In this document: piece after piece, positions 34,961-44,055 of the stretch | How positions within the stretch are numbered: position 1 is the stretch's first letter | How the letters are laid out: each line of letters starts with the position of its first letter | Assembly (NCBI RefSeq): GCF_027270315.1 | Contig: NZ_CP114413.1 | Coordinates: 7,626,001 to 7,690,000, forward strand | DNA length: 64,000 bases | DNA from: Streptomyces cinnabarinus | Lineage (GTDB): Bacteria; Actinomycetota; Actinomycetes; Streptomycetales; Streptomycetaceae | Direction of reading: 5' to 3' | Position numbers and translations under genes: made by a program | The notes under the pieces: generated by a model | What the model was told of the DNA's origin: nothing | Database searches by the model: none | The model's input: only the letters and a program-made list of their open reading frames with translations

Positions 34961-36118
34961 TCAGTCGCGCCGGGGGACGGTTTCGGCGGGAAGTCCGTAC
35001 AGGCGGCGGGCGTTGGCGGAGCCGGTCCACCGGACGATCCGTAAGGCGTCGGGCAGGCTCAGCTCGTCGGTGTCGACCCGGTCCTGGAGCAGCGCGGCCA
35101 GGCCCTGCCGGAAGGACACCGCGCCGAGCAGGTAGAACTCGGCCGGACCGTAGGCGTCGGAGCTGTAGAGCAGCTTGCGGAACGGGGTGATCTCCAGCGC
35201 CTCCTCCAGGACCGCACGCGCGCGTGCGGGGCCGACATGGTGCAGGGTGAGGCCCACATCGAGATACACCCGCTCGAACACGGCGGCCAGATAGGCGGCT
35301 TGACGCTGGTACGGCCAGCAGTGCAGGAGCAGCACGGGGATCGTGCCCGCGATCAGATGCAGCCAGTCGGTGAGGCGGGCCGGGTCCGCCCGGTGCAGCC
35401 GGATGTCGCTGTCGCCGAACCCGGTGTGCAGCTGGAGCGGCAGGCCCAGGTCCACGGCCGTCCACAGCACATGGCGCACCAGTACCGGGTCGGACAGCCG
35501 TCCGCCCGCCGCCGACCAGCGCCGGGCCGCCCCGGTGACCTCCGCCTCCGTCGGGCGCGCCGGGTCCAGGTCGAAGCCGGTCCGGTAGGCGGCGACCGAC
35601 TTCACCGCCACCACACCGGGCCGCCGTACGGCGTCCTCGGCGGCCCGGCGGAACGCGGCGCCGTACTCGTCCGGCTCGACGCCCGCCCGCGCGACCGACT
35701 CGGCGACGTTCTCCAGCCGTACGACCTCGTAGGCGGTGCCGCCGGACAGCTCGGCCAGTTCGCCGGGCGAGGTGAGGGGGAGCGGGGCATAGCCGGTGTC
35801 GACGCAGAGGACGTCGGTGCGGGAGGCGGCGAGGAAGCGCCGGTTCACCTCGGCCGCGCCGAGTTCGGCACGCCGGGCCGTGTAGGCGTCCGGCGAGGCG
35901 TGCCGGGGCAGGTCGAGCACCGGGGCGCAGTGGCGGCGTACGGCCACGCCGGCCGGGGTGTCGAAGGGGGAGATCCCGGGCCAGGCCGCGCCCTCGGTCA
36001 GCAGGGACTCCAGGCCCGCGCGGTCCAGGTTGCCGGTGACCACGCCGTGGCAGTGGTGGTCGACCAGGGGCTGGGCGGCGAGGGCCTCGTGCACCGGACC
36101 GCGGGCGGGGGCCGTCAC
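34961..36118 (-). CDS. Amidohydrolase-family protein (FluG N-terminal half-like)
   Basis: 385-aa TIM-barrel amidohydrolase. N-terminal metal motif VDHHCHG, later LQLHTGFGDSDI and LLHCWPY, and a closing YSSDAYGPAEFYLLG. It starts (GTG 36118) one base after the stop codon of the glutamine synthetase-like gene, so the two are translationally linked. Amidohydrolase plus glutamine synthetase domains are fused in the fungal/plant FluG protein; here they are separate genes. Substrate unknown. Confidence 0.85.
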   Translation of the reverse strand: MTAPARGPVHEALAAQPLVDHHCHGVVTGNLDRAGLESLLTEGAAWPGISPFDTPAGVAVRRHCAPVLDLPRHASPDAYTARRAELGAAEVNRRFLAASRTDVLCVDTGYAPLPLTSPGELAELSGGTAYEVVRLENVAESVARAGVEPDEYGAAFRRAAEDAVRRPGVVAVKSVAAYRTGFDLDPARPTEAEVTGAARRWSAAGGRLSDPVLVRHVLWTAVDLGLPLQLHTGFGDSDIRLHRADPARLTDWLHLIAGTIPVLLLHCWPYQRQAAYLAAVFERVYLDVGLTLHHVGPARARAVLEEALEITPFRKLLYSSDAYGPAEFYLLGAVSFRQGLAALLQDRVDTDELSLPDALRIVRWTGSANARRLYGLPAETVPRRD

Positions 36119-36119
36119 G

Positions 36120-37520
36120 TCAGTACCGCCAGCGGTACGCCGCCGCGATCCCGGCGTCGTCGAGGCCCTCGACGGCGGCGATCTCGCCCTGCCGTACGGC
36201 GATCACCGCGTCGGCGAGGACCGGGCCGAGGGCCGACCGCAGCACCTCGTCCGCGCGGAACTCCTCGACGGCCTCGGCGAGCGAGGCCGGCAGGCGGCGT
36301 ACGTCCCGCGCCTCGGCCGCCTCGGGGCTCAGGTCGGCCGGGTTTCCGGTGATCTCGCCGGGCAGGGACGCGGACTTCGTCATGCCGTGCAGACCGGCGG
36401 CGATGACCGAGCCGAGCGCGAGGTAGGGGTTGGCGGCGAGGTCGACCGGCTTGATCTCGAAGTTCGCCGACTGGTCGCGCAGGCCCGCCGTGCCCGTGAT
36501 CACCCGTACGCCCGCCTCCCGGGTCTCCCGGCCCCAGGCGGTGAACACCCCTGCCCACTGGGAGGGTTTGAGGCGAAGGTAACTGGCGGGGCTCGGCGCG
36601 GTCACCGCCGTGAGTGCCGGGAGGTGGCGCAGGACGCCCGCGGTGAAGGACTCGGCGTCGGCCGTCATACCGTGGCGGCGGTCGCCGCCCGCGTGCAGAT
36701 TGGCGCCGTCGCGCCAGGCGGAGAGATGGAGGTGGCCGCCGTTGCCGACGCCCTCGGCGAAGACCGCCGGGGCGAAGGAGACCACCAGGCCGTGGCGCCG
36801 GGCGACCGCCCGGATCGTCTGGCGCGTCAGCACGCTGCGGTCGGCCGCCGCCACCGGGTCCAGCGCGCCGACCGACAGCTCGAACTGCCCCGCCGCGTAC
36901 TCGGGATGGATCTGATCGACGTCCACGCCCTGCTCGGCGAGCGCGGCCAGGAGCTCGGCGGCGCAGTCGCTCAGCTCGACCTGCCGGGCGGCGCCGTACG
37001 CCGGACCGGGCACCGCGGGCCTGAACTCGCCCTCGGCGGTGGGGCCGTGGCCGACGGACCACTCGATCTCGATCGACGCCCGGAAGGTCAGGCCCTGCCG
37101 GGCCGCGTCGGCGACCAGGTGGCGCAGCAGGGTGCGCGTGCAGCCCGGATGAGGCTCGCCCTCCTGGGTGATCCGGTCCACCGGAGCCCATGCCCAGCCG
37201 GGCTGCGCGGCCAGCACCACCAGCCGGTCCAGATCGGGGTAGAGCCGCAGATCGCCGTCGGGGGAGCCAAGGACATCGGTGGTGACGATGGAGTCGTTCG
37301 CCAGGAAGGTGTCGAACACCGGGGACATCCCGACGCCCCAGGCCGCCGCCGACGCCAGCTTCGCCGTCGGGACCGCCTTCACCCTGGTGATCCCCGCGGT
37401 GTCCACATAGGCCAGCACGATCCCGTGCACACCTCTGCCGGACAGCTCCCCGCTCAGGGCGGTGGCCCGCTCGATGTCCCCGGGACGCCCTCCGGGCACG
37501 GGATCGGCAAGGGTGGTCAT
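36120..37520 (-). CDS. Glutamine synthetase-family ligase (FluG C-terminal half-like)
   Basis: 466-aa GS-fold ligase. Markers are the beta-grasp segment VLAYVDTAGITRVKAVP, the metal-binding region EIEWSV-(then)-QIHPEYAAGQFELS, FAPAVFAEGVGNGGHLHLSAW, and the catalytic region SANFEIKPVDLAANPYLALG. The typical GSI adenylylation-site loop is not obvious. It is probably a gamma-glutamyl ligase acting on an amine rather than ammonia, as reported for other Streptomyces GlnA-like proteins; substrate is inference. First gene of a two-gene unit with the amidohydrolase. Confidence 0.82.
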   Translation of the reverse strand: MTTLADPVPGGRPGDIERATALSGELSGRGVHGIVLAYVDTAGITRVKAVPTAKLASAAAWGVGMSPVFDTFLANDSIVTTDVLGSPDGDLRLYPDLDRLVVLAAQPGWAWAPVDRITQEGEPHPGCTRTLLRHLVADAARQGLTFRASIEIEWSVGHGPTAEGEFRPAVPGPAYGAARQVELSDCAAELLAALAEQGVDVDQIHPEYAAGQFELSVGALDPVAAADRSVLTRQTIRAVARRHGLVVSFAPAVFAEGVGNGGHLHLSAWRDGANLHAGGDRRHGMTADAESFTAGVLRHLPALTAVTAPSPASYLRLKPSQWAGVFTAWGRETREAGVRVITGTAGLRDQSANFEIKPVDLAANPYLALGSVIAAGLHGMTKSASLPGEITGNPADLSPEAAEARDVRRLPASLAEAVEEFRADEVLRSALGPVLADAVIAVRQGEIAAVEGLDDAGIAAAYRWRY

Positions 37521-37563
37521 GCGCTCTCCTCGTCGAGCTGGGCCGCGAAACTCGCTGTGGGCG

Positions 37564-38376
37564 TCAGGGTTTCACGGCCACCCCGCCGTACTGCGGCACC
37601 GCGACGGGAGAGTCGGCGCCCGCCCGCCACACCGAGCAGGACACCAGGCCCGGTTCGACGAACTCCAGGCCCTCGAAGAACGCGGCGATGTCCGCGCCGC
37701 CGCGGGCGGTGATCGGGGGAGTGGCGTTCTCGTTCCAGAACTCCATCGCCGGGATCTGGCCCGCGCCGCCCACCTCGTCGTCGTACGTGGGGTGGGTCAG
37801 CACCAGACAGCTGCCGGAGGGGACCGCGGCCATCACCCGTCGGGCGATGTCCCGGGCCTTGTCGAAGTCGAGGACGAAGTTGAGGATGCCGAGCATCATC
37901 ACCGCGACCGGACGGCTGAAGTCCAGGGTGGCCGAGGCGCGTTCGAGGATCGCCTCCGGGTCGTGCACATCGGCGTCGATGTAGTCGGTGGCTCCGGCGA
38001 CGGTGCCGGTGAGCAGGGCGCGGGCGTGCGCGAGGACGATCGGGTCGTTGTCGACATAGACGATCCGCGCGTCCGGGGCGATGCGCTGGGCGATCTCGTG
38101 GGTGTTGTCGGCGGTGGGCAGTCCGGTGCCGATGTCCAGGAACTGCCGTACACCGCGCTCCTGGGCGAGGTACCGCACTGCGCGCCCGAGGAACTCGCGG
38201 TCCGCGCGGGCGATGTCCCGGATGATCGGGAACATTCCGGCGACCTGCTCGCCGACCCGCTGGTCCACGGCGTAGTTGTCCTTGCCGCCGATCCAGTAGT
38301 TCCACACACGCGCGTTGTGCGCCACACCGGTGTTGAGCTTCGCGGACCCGCCCGCCGGGGTGTGGCCTTCGGTCAC
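37564..38376 (-). CDS. SAM-dependent methyltransferase, Methyltransf_19 (DUF574) family
   Basis: 270 aa. Typical family landmarks: NYWIGGKDNYAVD near the N-terminus, QFLDIGTGLPTADNTHEIAQ (SAM motif I), IVYVDNDPIVLAHARALL and DADVHDPEAIL. GTG 38376 follows GAGGAGAGG; the longer open frame upstream has no family resemblance. These proteins are expanded in Streptomyces, with acceptor mostly unknown. A paralogue lies at 40009-40812. Confidence 0.9.
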   Translation of the reverse strand: MTEGHTPAGGSAKLNTGVAHNARVWNYWIGGKDNYAVDQRVGEQVAGMFPIIRDIARADREFLGRAVRYLAQERGVRQFLDIGTGLPTADNTHEIAQRIAPDARIVYVDNDPIVLAHARALLTGTVAGATDYIDADVHDPEAILERASATLDFSRPVAVMMLGILNFVLDFDKARDIARRVMAAVPSGSCLVLTHPTYDDEVGGAGQIPAMEFWNENATPPITARGGADIAAFFEGLEFVEPGLVSCSVWRAGADSPVAVPQYGGVAVKP

Positions 38377-38540
38377 GACTCGTCCTCTCCTCGCACGCAC
38401 GGTTCCTCGCACGCACGGCCGAGACCGGCCGTAGGGGCCATTGTGCCGTCCCTTGATCACTCTGTCTCCGGAATCGGCACAGGACCAGCGGAGGTTGGGC
38501 AGCGGGAGGGTGAACGTCGCGCGAAGACGGCGGAGTTCGG

Positions 38541-39323
38541 TCAGGGCTGCGGAGTCTTGCCCGCCTGGACGTCCTTGAGGCGTTGGGTGCCCTTCTCGAC
38601 CGCGTCCTCGACGGAGTCGTCCTCGTCGCCGTCCAGGCCGCCCGCGGTGACCGTGATGGCGTCGCTGCCCACCTGGACCGCGGCCACGTCCAGGGTGAGG
38701 GTGGCGGGCGAGCCGTCGGCCGTGCCCTGGACCGTGACCCGCAGGCCCTGGCGGGCGTCGCCCTCGTCCGGCACCGAGGTCTCGATCACCTCGACCGTCC
38801 GCTCCTGGCCCGCGCTGTCGGTCGCGAGGAACCGGTCGCACTTCTCCGGGAGGGTCTTCAGCCAGGCCAGCGAGTCGGACAGGTCGTCGGCGTCGTAGGC
38901 GGCGACCTGGTACAGCAGCCGGGAGTCACCCTGCTCGAAGCCGCGCAGCGCGGACGCGCCGGAGGGCTTGCCGAGGAGCCGGTCCGTGTAGAGGTCGTCC
39001 AGCAGGCGCTGGCAGTCGGCGGCGTCCGCCTTCGCGGTGAGGAAGTCGTCGACGTCGACGGTGCCGATGAGGAGGGAGTCGTGCCAGCCGGAGGCGTCGT
39101 CGACCTGCGTCCAGTCGTCCTCGATGTCGGTCTCGGTGATCAGCGCGGCCCTCGCTCCGGCGGGGGTGAGGGCCGCCGGGGCGGTGGTCCGCGCCGCGAG
39201 CGGGGAGGCGGCGACCTCCGCGGCGCCGGATCCGCTGTCGTCGTCCGAGCAGGCGGCGCAGGTCAGCAGGGTGGCTGCCGCCAGGGCCGAGGCGAGGGCG
39301 TGGACGGGTCGGGAGCGGGTCAT
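38541..39323 (-). CDS. Putative secreted lipoprotein
   Basis: 260 aa. N-terminal signal MTRSRPVHALASALAAATLL, then CAACSDDDSGSG with a lipobox-like Cys near residue 25, followed by a Ser/Ala linker and a soluble domain without recognised motifs (ALITETDIEDDWTQVDD start). ATG 39323 has AGGAGG 8 nt upstream. A role as a surface lipoprotein is inferred; function is not recognised. Divergent from the K+ channel gene. Confidence 0.78.
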   Translation of the reverse strand: MTRSRPVHALASALAAATLLTCAACSDDDSGSGAAEVAASPLAARTTAPAALTPAGARAALITETDIEDDWTQVDDASGWHDSLLIGTVDVDDFLTAKADAADCQRLLDDLYTDRLLGKPSGASALRGFEQGDSRLLYQVAAYDADDLSDSLAWLKTLPEKCDRFLATDSAGQERTVEVIETSVPDEGDARQGLRVTVQGTADGSPATLTLDVAAVQVGSDAITVTAGGLDGDEDDSVEDAVEKGTQRLKDVQAGKTPQP

Positions 39324-39519
39324 GGCGGGGGCCTCCTGAGAACGCGACACGTTCCCTCAGCGCACCACCGGCCCCGCGGGCCCACCAGCCGCACCGGACC
39401 GATCGGGTGAGGGGGCGGGCCGCTGCGCCGCAACTCGAACGCGTTCCCCGGCGTGCCCGGTCGTGGCAGCTCCCCGACACTGGCCCCATGGCGTGCCCGC
39501 CGTACCCGAAGGAGTCGTC

Positions 39520-39987
39520 ATGCTGTCCGGATTCCTCGCCAGGGCGCTCGCCACGCTGCTCGGCCGGGAGGGCCGCTCGCTGCATCTGAAGGCGGCGATG
39601 GCGGCGACGGGGATCCTCGGCGCGGTGATGCTCGTCGGGTCATGGGCGGTGGTCGCCGCCGAAGAGGGCACCAGGGGCGCGAACCTGACGACCTATCCGA
39701 GAGCCCTGTGGTGGTCGATCGAGACTGCCACGACCGTGGGATACGGCGACTTCTTCCCGGTCACCTTCTGGGGCCGGGTCATCGCGACGGTCGTGATGGT
39801 CGTGGGGATCACGACGTACGGCATGGTCACCGCCGCGCTGGCCACCTGGTTCGTCGGCCGGGAGCAGAAGCGCCGGCATCGCCTCGCCCAGGGCGCCGAG
39901 GAGCTGTACGACGAGACGGCCCGCGCCCTGCACGCCCGCTTCGACCGGCTGGAGCGGATGCTCACCGGCCCGCGGGATCAGCCCTAA
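39520..39987 (+). CDS. Two-helix potassium channel protein
   Basis: 155 aa. Two membrane helices (AAMAATGILGAVMLVGSWAVV and VIATVVMVVGITTYGMVTAAL) flank a pore helix with the selectivity filter TATTVGYGDF. This is KcsA-like topology; the C-terminal ~45 residues form a charged helix. ATG 39520 follows AAGGAG. Probably a tetrameric K+ channel in the cytoplasmic membrane. Confidence 0.93.
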   Translation: MLSGFLARALATLLGREGRSLHLKAAMAATGILGAVMLVGSWAVVAAEEGTRGANLTTYPRALWWSIETATTVGYGDFFPVTFWGRVIATVVMVVGITTYGMVTAALATWFVGREQKRRHRLAQGAEELYDETARALHARFDRLERMLTGPRDQP

Positions 39988-40008
39988 GCGCCTTGCCGCG
40001 GGCCGGGT

Positions 40009-40812
40009 TCAGGACTTGACGCCGACTGCTCCGTACAGCGACACCGGCCCCTCGCCGAGCGGCGACTCGTCCCGGGCGAGGTCGGGGCGCCAGTCCTTCA
40101 CCGAGACGATGCCCGGCTCCAGCACCTCAAGTCCCGTGAAGAAGCGGCCCACTTCGCCGTGCGTGCGCGCCACCAGGGTGACTCCGCCCGCCGCGTACCG
40201 CTCGATGCCCTCCCGGACGTTCTCCGGCTCGAAGTCGGCGGTCATGCAGGACAGGACCAGGCAACTGCCCGGGGCCAGCGCCTCGACGAGGGTGCCGACC
40301 ACGTCGTAGGCGCCGTCCGCGTCGGAGACGAAGTGCAGCAGGGCGATCAGCGAGAGGGCGACCGGGCGGTCGAAGTCGAGGACCTGGGCGGCCCGTTCGA
40401 GGATCGCCCCCGGCTCACGGGCGTCGGCCTGGACGTACTCCGTCACGCCCTCCTTGGTGCCGCGCAGCAGTGCCTCGGCGTGCGCGAGGACGATCGGGTC
40501 GTTGTCGACGTAGACGACACGCGCGTCCGGTGCGTAGGACTGGGCGATCTGGTGGAGGTTGGGCTCGGTCGGAATGCCGGTGCCGATGTCGAGGAACTGG
40601 CGGATTCCGGCCGGCCCGGCGAGATGGCGGGTGGCCCGCTGCATGAACCGGCGGTTGCTGCGCGCGGCCCGCGGGGCGCCCGTGTCGATCGCCATGATCT
40701 GCCGGCCGAGCGCCTCGTCGACCGGGTAGTTGTCCTTGCCGCCGAGGTACCAGTCGTACACCCGGGCCGGATGGGGCCGGGTCGTGTCGATGCGGACGGC
40801 CGGCTCGGTCAC
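40009..40812 (-). CDS. SAM-dependent methyltransferase, Methyltransf_19 (DUF574) family
   Basis: 267 aa, paralogue of the protein at 37564. Shared signatures: VYDWYLGGKDNYPVD, QFLDIGTGIPTEPNLHQIAQ, VVYVDNDPIVLAHAEALL, AVGVKS at the end. GTG 40812 follows AGAGGAG. The pair lies within 2.5 kb on the same strand, suggesting an old duplication around the lipoprotein and channel genes. Confidence 0.9.
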   Translation of the reverse strand: MTEPAVRIDTTRPHPARVYDWYLGGKDNYPVDEALGRQIMAIDTGAPRAARSNRRFMQRATRHLAGPAGIRQFLDIGTGIPTEPNLHQIAQSYAPDARVVYVDNDPIVLAHAEALLRGTKEGVTEYVQADAREPGAILERAAQVLDFDRPVALSLIALLHFVSDADGAYDVVGTLVEALAPGSCLVLSCMTADFEPENVREGIERYAAGGVTLVARTHGEVGRFFTGLEVLEPGIVSVKDWRPDLARDESPLGEGPVSLYGAVGVKS

Positions 40813-40990
40813 GATACTCCTCTGCTCGCTCGGCAAGGTGTGCGCTGCGGGCAGTCTTTCACGATCATGCGGCACCGCGGAGACTGTCTTCGGCCACCTC
40901 CTCGCCGAGTCCGGCTGGCGTCAACACGGGTGCGAGCAGGGGTGGTTGGGCATGCTCGGCGGGTCCGCGGACGACTTCCGGCCAGACGCC

Positions 40991-41800
40991 TCACTCCTGG
41001 AGCGCGTCGTCCAGGAAGCGGACCAGGTCGTCGAGGACCTCCGCCTTGTTCGTCTCGTGGAACACCTCGTGCCGGGCGCCCGGGTAGATCCGCTCGGTCA
41101 GCTCCTCGCCGCGCAGGTCCTGGACGCCGGTACGGCTCCCGGCGAGCGGGACCAGCCGGTCGTCGTCGCCGTGCAGCCACAGCAACGGCAGCGGTCCGAT
41201 GTCCCCGTCCTTGGCGACGGTGTCCAACGTCCTGACGAAGGCCTCCACCGTGGGCCGCTTCATCGGGCCGTGCCAGACCAGCGGGTCGGCGGCGTACGCG
41301 GCGCCCACCTCCGGGTCGCGGGAGAGCGCGGCCGGGCTGATCGGGATGTCCGGGATCTCCTCCAGGGCGAGCAGCCGGCGCGGCAGCGGCCAGTCGCCGA
41401 TGACCGGCCCGGACAGCACCAGCGCGGTCAGCTCGGCGCCGTACCGCTGGGCGAAGCGGGCCGAGATCAGACCGCCCATGGAGTGCCCGACCATGACCAG
41501 CGGGATGCCCGGGTGGGCGGATCGGGCCAGCTCGGCGACCGCGTGCACATCGGTGACGACCTCCTCGAAGTCCTCGATCACCACCCGTTCGCCGGACGAC
41601 TTCCCGTGCCCGGTGTGGTCCGGGGCGAACACGGCCGCGCCGTGCCCGTTCAGCACCCCGGCCACCTCCTCGTACCGGCCGGAGTGCTCCCCGTAGCCGT
41701 GCACGAGGAGGGCGACGTAGCGCGGCGCGCGTCTTGGCCACTCGCGTACGACGATCGGGCCGCGGGTCGCGGCGAGGATGTGTTCGCGGGGCTCGGCCAT
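40991..41800 (-). CDS. Alpha/beta hydrolase, monoacylglycerol-lipase-like
   Basis: 269-aa serine hydrolase (Hydrolase_4). Oxyanion region LLVHGYGEHSGRY, nucleophile elbow VGHSMGG (Ser ~110), acid LHGDDDRLV and catalytic His in GARHEVFHE. ATG 41800 follows GGAGGAG. Divergent from the thiolase gene with about 150 bp between them. Confidence 0.92.
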   Translation of the reverse strand: MAEPREHILAATRGPIVVREWPRRAPRYVALLVHGYGEHSGRYEEVAGVLNGHGAAVFAPDHTGHGKSSGERVVIEDFEEVVTDVHAVAELARSAHPGIPLVMVGHSMGGLISARFAQRYGAELTALVLSGPVIGDWPLPRRLLALEEIPDIPISPAALSRDPEVGAAYAADPLVWHGPMKRPTVEAFVRTLDTVAKDGDIGPLPLLWLHGDDDRLVPLAGSRTGVQDLRGEELTERIYPGARHEVFHETNKAEVLDDLVRFLDDALQE

Positions 41801-41952
41801 GTCTCCTCCGGCTGCGTCGGTGAAGGTCCTGGAGGATCTTCCCAGGGGGCGGGTCGGCGGTCTATAGTCCAAAACTAGCGGTGCTAATTAAGAGAGTCGC
41901 TGGTCATGGCCGGTCATCGGACCGCCCGTGCTCTCGGTCAGGAGATCTTCTC

Positions 41953-43140
41953 GTGCGTCCCGTCCACTTCGCGGCCGCCCGCCGCACGCCCATCGGCAAA
42001 CTGCGCGGAGCGCTGTCCTCCGTCCGGCCCGACGACCTCGCCGCCGCGGTGATCCGCGGCCTGGTCGCCGAGGTGCCCGCGCTCGACCCGGCGCGCATCG
42101 ATGACGTGTACTGGGGCGCCGCGAACCAGGCCGGCGAGGACAACCGCAATGTCGCCCGGATGGCCGCGCTGCTGGCCGGGCTGCCCGAGTCGGTCCCCGG
42201 CGCCACCGTGAACCGGCTCTGCGCCTCCGGCCTCGAAGCGGTCACCACCGCCGCCCGCACCATCGCCGCCGGTGAGGCCGACATCGTGGTCGCGGGTGGT
42301 TCCGAGTCGATGAGCCGTGCGCCCTTCGTGCTGCCCCGGCCCGACGAGGCCCTGCCGCACCGCATCGAGACCGTCGACACCCGGCTCGGCTGGCGGCTGG
42401 TCAACCCGGCGATGAAGGAACTCCACGGACTGCTCTCCATGGGGGAGACCGCGGAGGAGGTCGCCGCCCGGTACGGGGTCTCCCGCGAGCGGCAGGACGA
42501 GTTCGCGCTGCGCAGCCACCGGCTGGCCGCCGAGGCCCGCAAGAACGGCCATTTCGATGACGAGTTGCTGCCGGTGGAGCGCGCCGACGGGGTCGTCGTC
42601 GACCTCGACGAATGCGTGCGCGAGGACACCTCGTACGAGAAGCTCGCGCGGCTGAAGCCCGTCTTCCGGGAGGGCGGCACGGTCACCGCGGGGAACGCCT
42701 CGCCGATGAACGACGGCGCGGCCGGACTGCTGCTCGTCAGCGAGGAGGCGCTGAACGACCTCGGTCTCGAGTCGCTCGGACGGTATGTCGCCGGGGCCTC
42801 GGCGGGAGTGCACCCGGATGTCATGGGGATCGGGCCGGTCCCCGCCACGCAGAAGGTGCTCGCTCGGGCGCGGTGGAGTGTGGCGGACCTCCAGGAGGCC
42901 GAGTTCAACGAGGCGTTCGCGGCGCAGGCACTCGCGTGCGTGGACCGGCTGGGCATCGATCCGGAGCTGGTCAACCCGAGTGGAGGGGCGATTGCCCTAG
43001 GGCATCCGCTGGGTTGCTCGGGGGCACGGATCCTCACGACGCTGCTGCATCGGATGCGTCGCACGGGGGCCGAGCGGGGGCTCGCGACGATGTGTGTGGG
43101 TGTGGGGCAGGGGAGCGCTGTGCTGGTGGAGCGGCACTGA
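41953..43140 (+). CDS. Thiolase (acetyl-CoA acyltransferase)
   Basis: 395-aa thiolase of the beta-oxidation/beta-ketoadipate type. Active-site Cys in NRLCASGLEAV (~residue 90), His in GGAIALGHPLGCSGARI and the second Cys in CVGVGQGSAVL. GTG 41953 with AGGAG upstream is preferred because the family N-terminus (PVHFAAARRTPIGK) starts there. The upstream DNA has a TATAGT -10-like box and a TAGC-3 nt-GCTA palindrome at 41876-41886. Broad substrate, likely 3-oxoadipyl- or 3-oxoacyl-CoA. Confidence 0.92.
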   Translation: MRPVHFAAARRTPIGKLRGALSSVRPDDLAAAVIRGLVAEVPALDPARIDDVYWGAANQAGEDNRNVARMAALLAGLPESVPGATVNRLCASGLEAVTTAARTIAAGEADIVVAGGSESMSRAPFVLPRPDEALPHRIETVDTRLGWRLVNPAMKELHGLLSMGETAEEVAARYGVSRERQDEFALRSHRLAAEARKNGHFDDELLPVERADGVVVDLDECVREDTSYEKLARLKPVFREGGTVTAGNASPMNDGAAGLLLVSEEALNDLGLESLGRYVAGASAGVHPDVMGIGPVPATQKVLARARWSVADLQEAEFNEAFAAQALACVDRLGIDPELVNPSGGAIALGHPLGCSGARILTTLLHRMRRTGAERGLATMCVGVGQGSAVLVERH

Positions 43141-43157
43141 GCGCGGCGGCGATGGTG

Positions 43158-43210
43158 CGTTGTCGGCTGCGGGTGCTTCGTGGCGGTTCGCGCAGTTCCC
43201 CGCGCCCCTA
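43158..43210 (+). repeat. Streptomyces dispersed intergenic repeat
   Basis: Segment containing GTTGTCGGCTGCGGGTGC and GCGCAGTTCCCCGCGCCCCT. I recognise this as a short element that is scattered in many Streptomyces intergenic spaces, usually after gene ends as here. Only one copy is seen in this window. Function unknown. Confidence 0.6.
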
Positions 43211-43277
43211 GGTTGGATTGCCGACTGGTGAGACGGGCATGCCCCGTTGGTTGAATGTGCATAGCATCGGTCTCCGC

Positions 43278-44051
43278 ATGGACACGATGAATCTGTGGCA
43301 CATCACCGGCTGGGAGTTCGCCGCGCTGGCCTGCGCGGCGCTGCTGGTCGGTTTCTCGAAGACCGCCGTGAGCGGGGCCAACACGGTCAGTCTGGCGATC
43401 TTCGCCGCGGTGCTGCCCGCCCGTGCCTCCACCGGCGTGCTGCTCCCGGTGCTGATCGCCGGGGACGTGCTCGCCGTCCTCACCTACCGGCGGCACGCCC
43501 ACTGGCCCACGCTGTGGCGGCTGTTCCCCGCGGTCGCGGCCGGAGTCGTCGCGGGCACGGTGTTCCTGATGTGGGCCGACGACGGGATCGTGCGGACGTC
43601 GATCGGGGCGATCCTGCTGCTGATGGCCGCGGTGACCGTATGGCGTCGCCGGGCCGCCGGGGCTGAGCCGGACCCGGACGCCGTGGTCACCCGCGGCGGC
43701 CGGGTCAAGGCCCGTTCCTACGGTGTGCTCGGCGGGTTCACCACCATGGTCGCCAACGCGGGCGGCCCGGTGATGTCGATGTATCTGCTCTCGGCGGGCT
43801 TTCGCAAGCTCGGTTTCCTGGGCACCTCGGCCTTCTTCTTCCTGATCGTCAATGTCTCGAAGGTGCCCTTCAGCGTGGGCCTCGGCCTGATCGACGGCCG
43901 CTCACTGCTGCTTGACGCGGCGCTCGTCGCGTTCGTGGTGCCCGGCGCGTTCATCGGCAAATGGGCTGTGAACCGGATCAACCAGCGACTGTTCGAGCAG
44001 CTCGTCATCGCGGCGACCGTCGTGGGCGGGGTCCAGCTACTGCTGCCCTGA
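43278..44051 (+). CDS. Sulfite exporter TauE/SafE (TSUP) family permease
   Basis: 257 aa with about eight hydrophobic helices and the two TSUP half motifs (LLVGFSKTAVSGANTVS and GGFTTMVANAGGPVMSMYLL). Likely a sulfur-containing organic-anion permease in the membrane. ATG 43278; the ribosome site is weak and ATG 43287 is an alternative. Convergent with the HAD gene, 4 bp apart. Confidence 0.92.
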   Translation: MDTMNLWHITGWEFAALACAALLVGFSKTAVSGANTVSLAIFAAVLPARASTGVLLPVLIAGDVLAVLTYRRHAHWPTLWRLFPAVAAGVVAGTVFLMWADDGIVRTSIGAILLLMAAVTVWRRRAAGAEPDPDAVVTRGGRVKARSYGVLGGFTTMVANAGGPVMSMYLLSAGFRKLGFLGTSAFFFLIVNVSKVPFSVGLGLIDGRSLLLDAALVAFVVPGAFIGKWAVNRINQRLFEQLVIAATVVGGVQLLLP

Positions 44052-44055
44052 ACCG

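Noticed and set aside
40813..40990. A possible small gene between the second methyltransferase and the lipase-like gene
   Set aside because: Short frames in this 178-bp stretch lack ribosome sites and cannot be told from chance.
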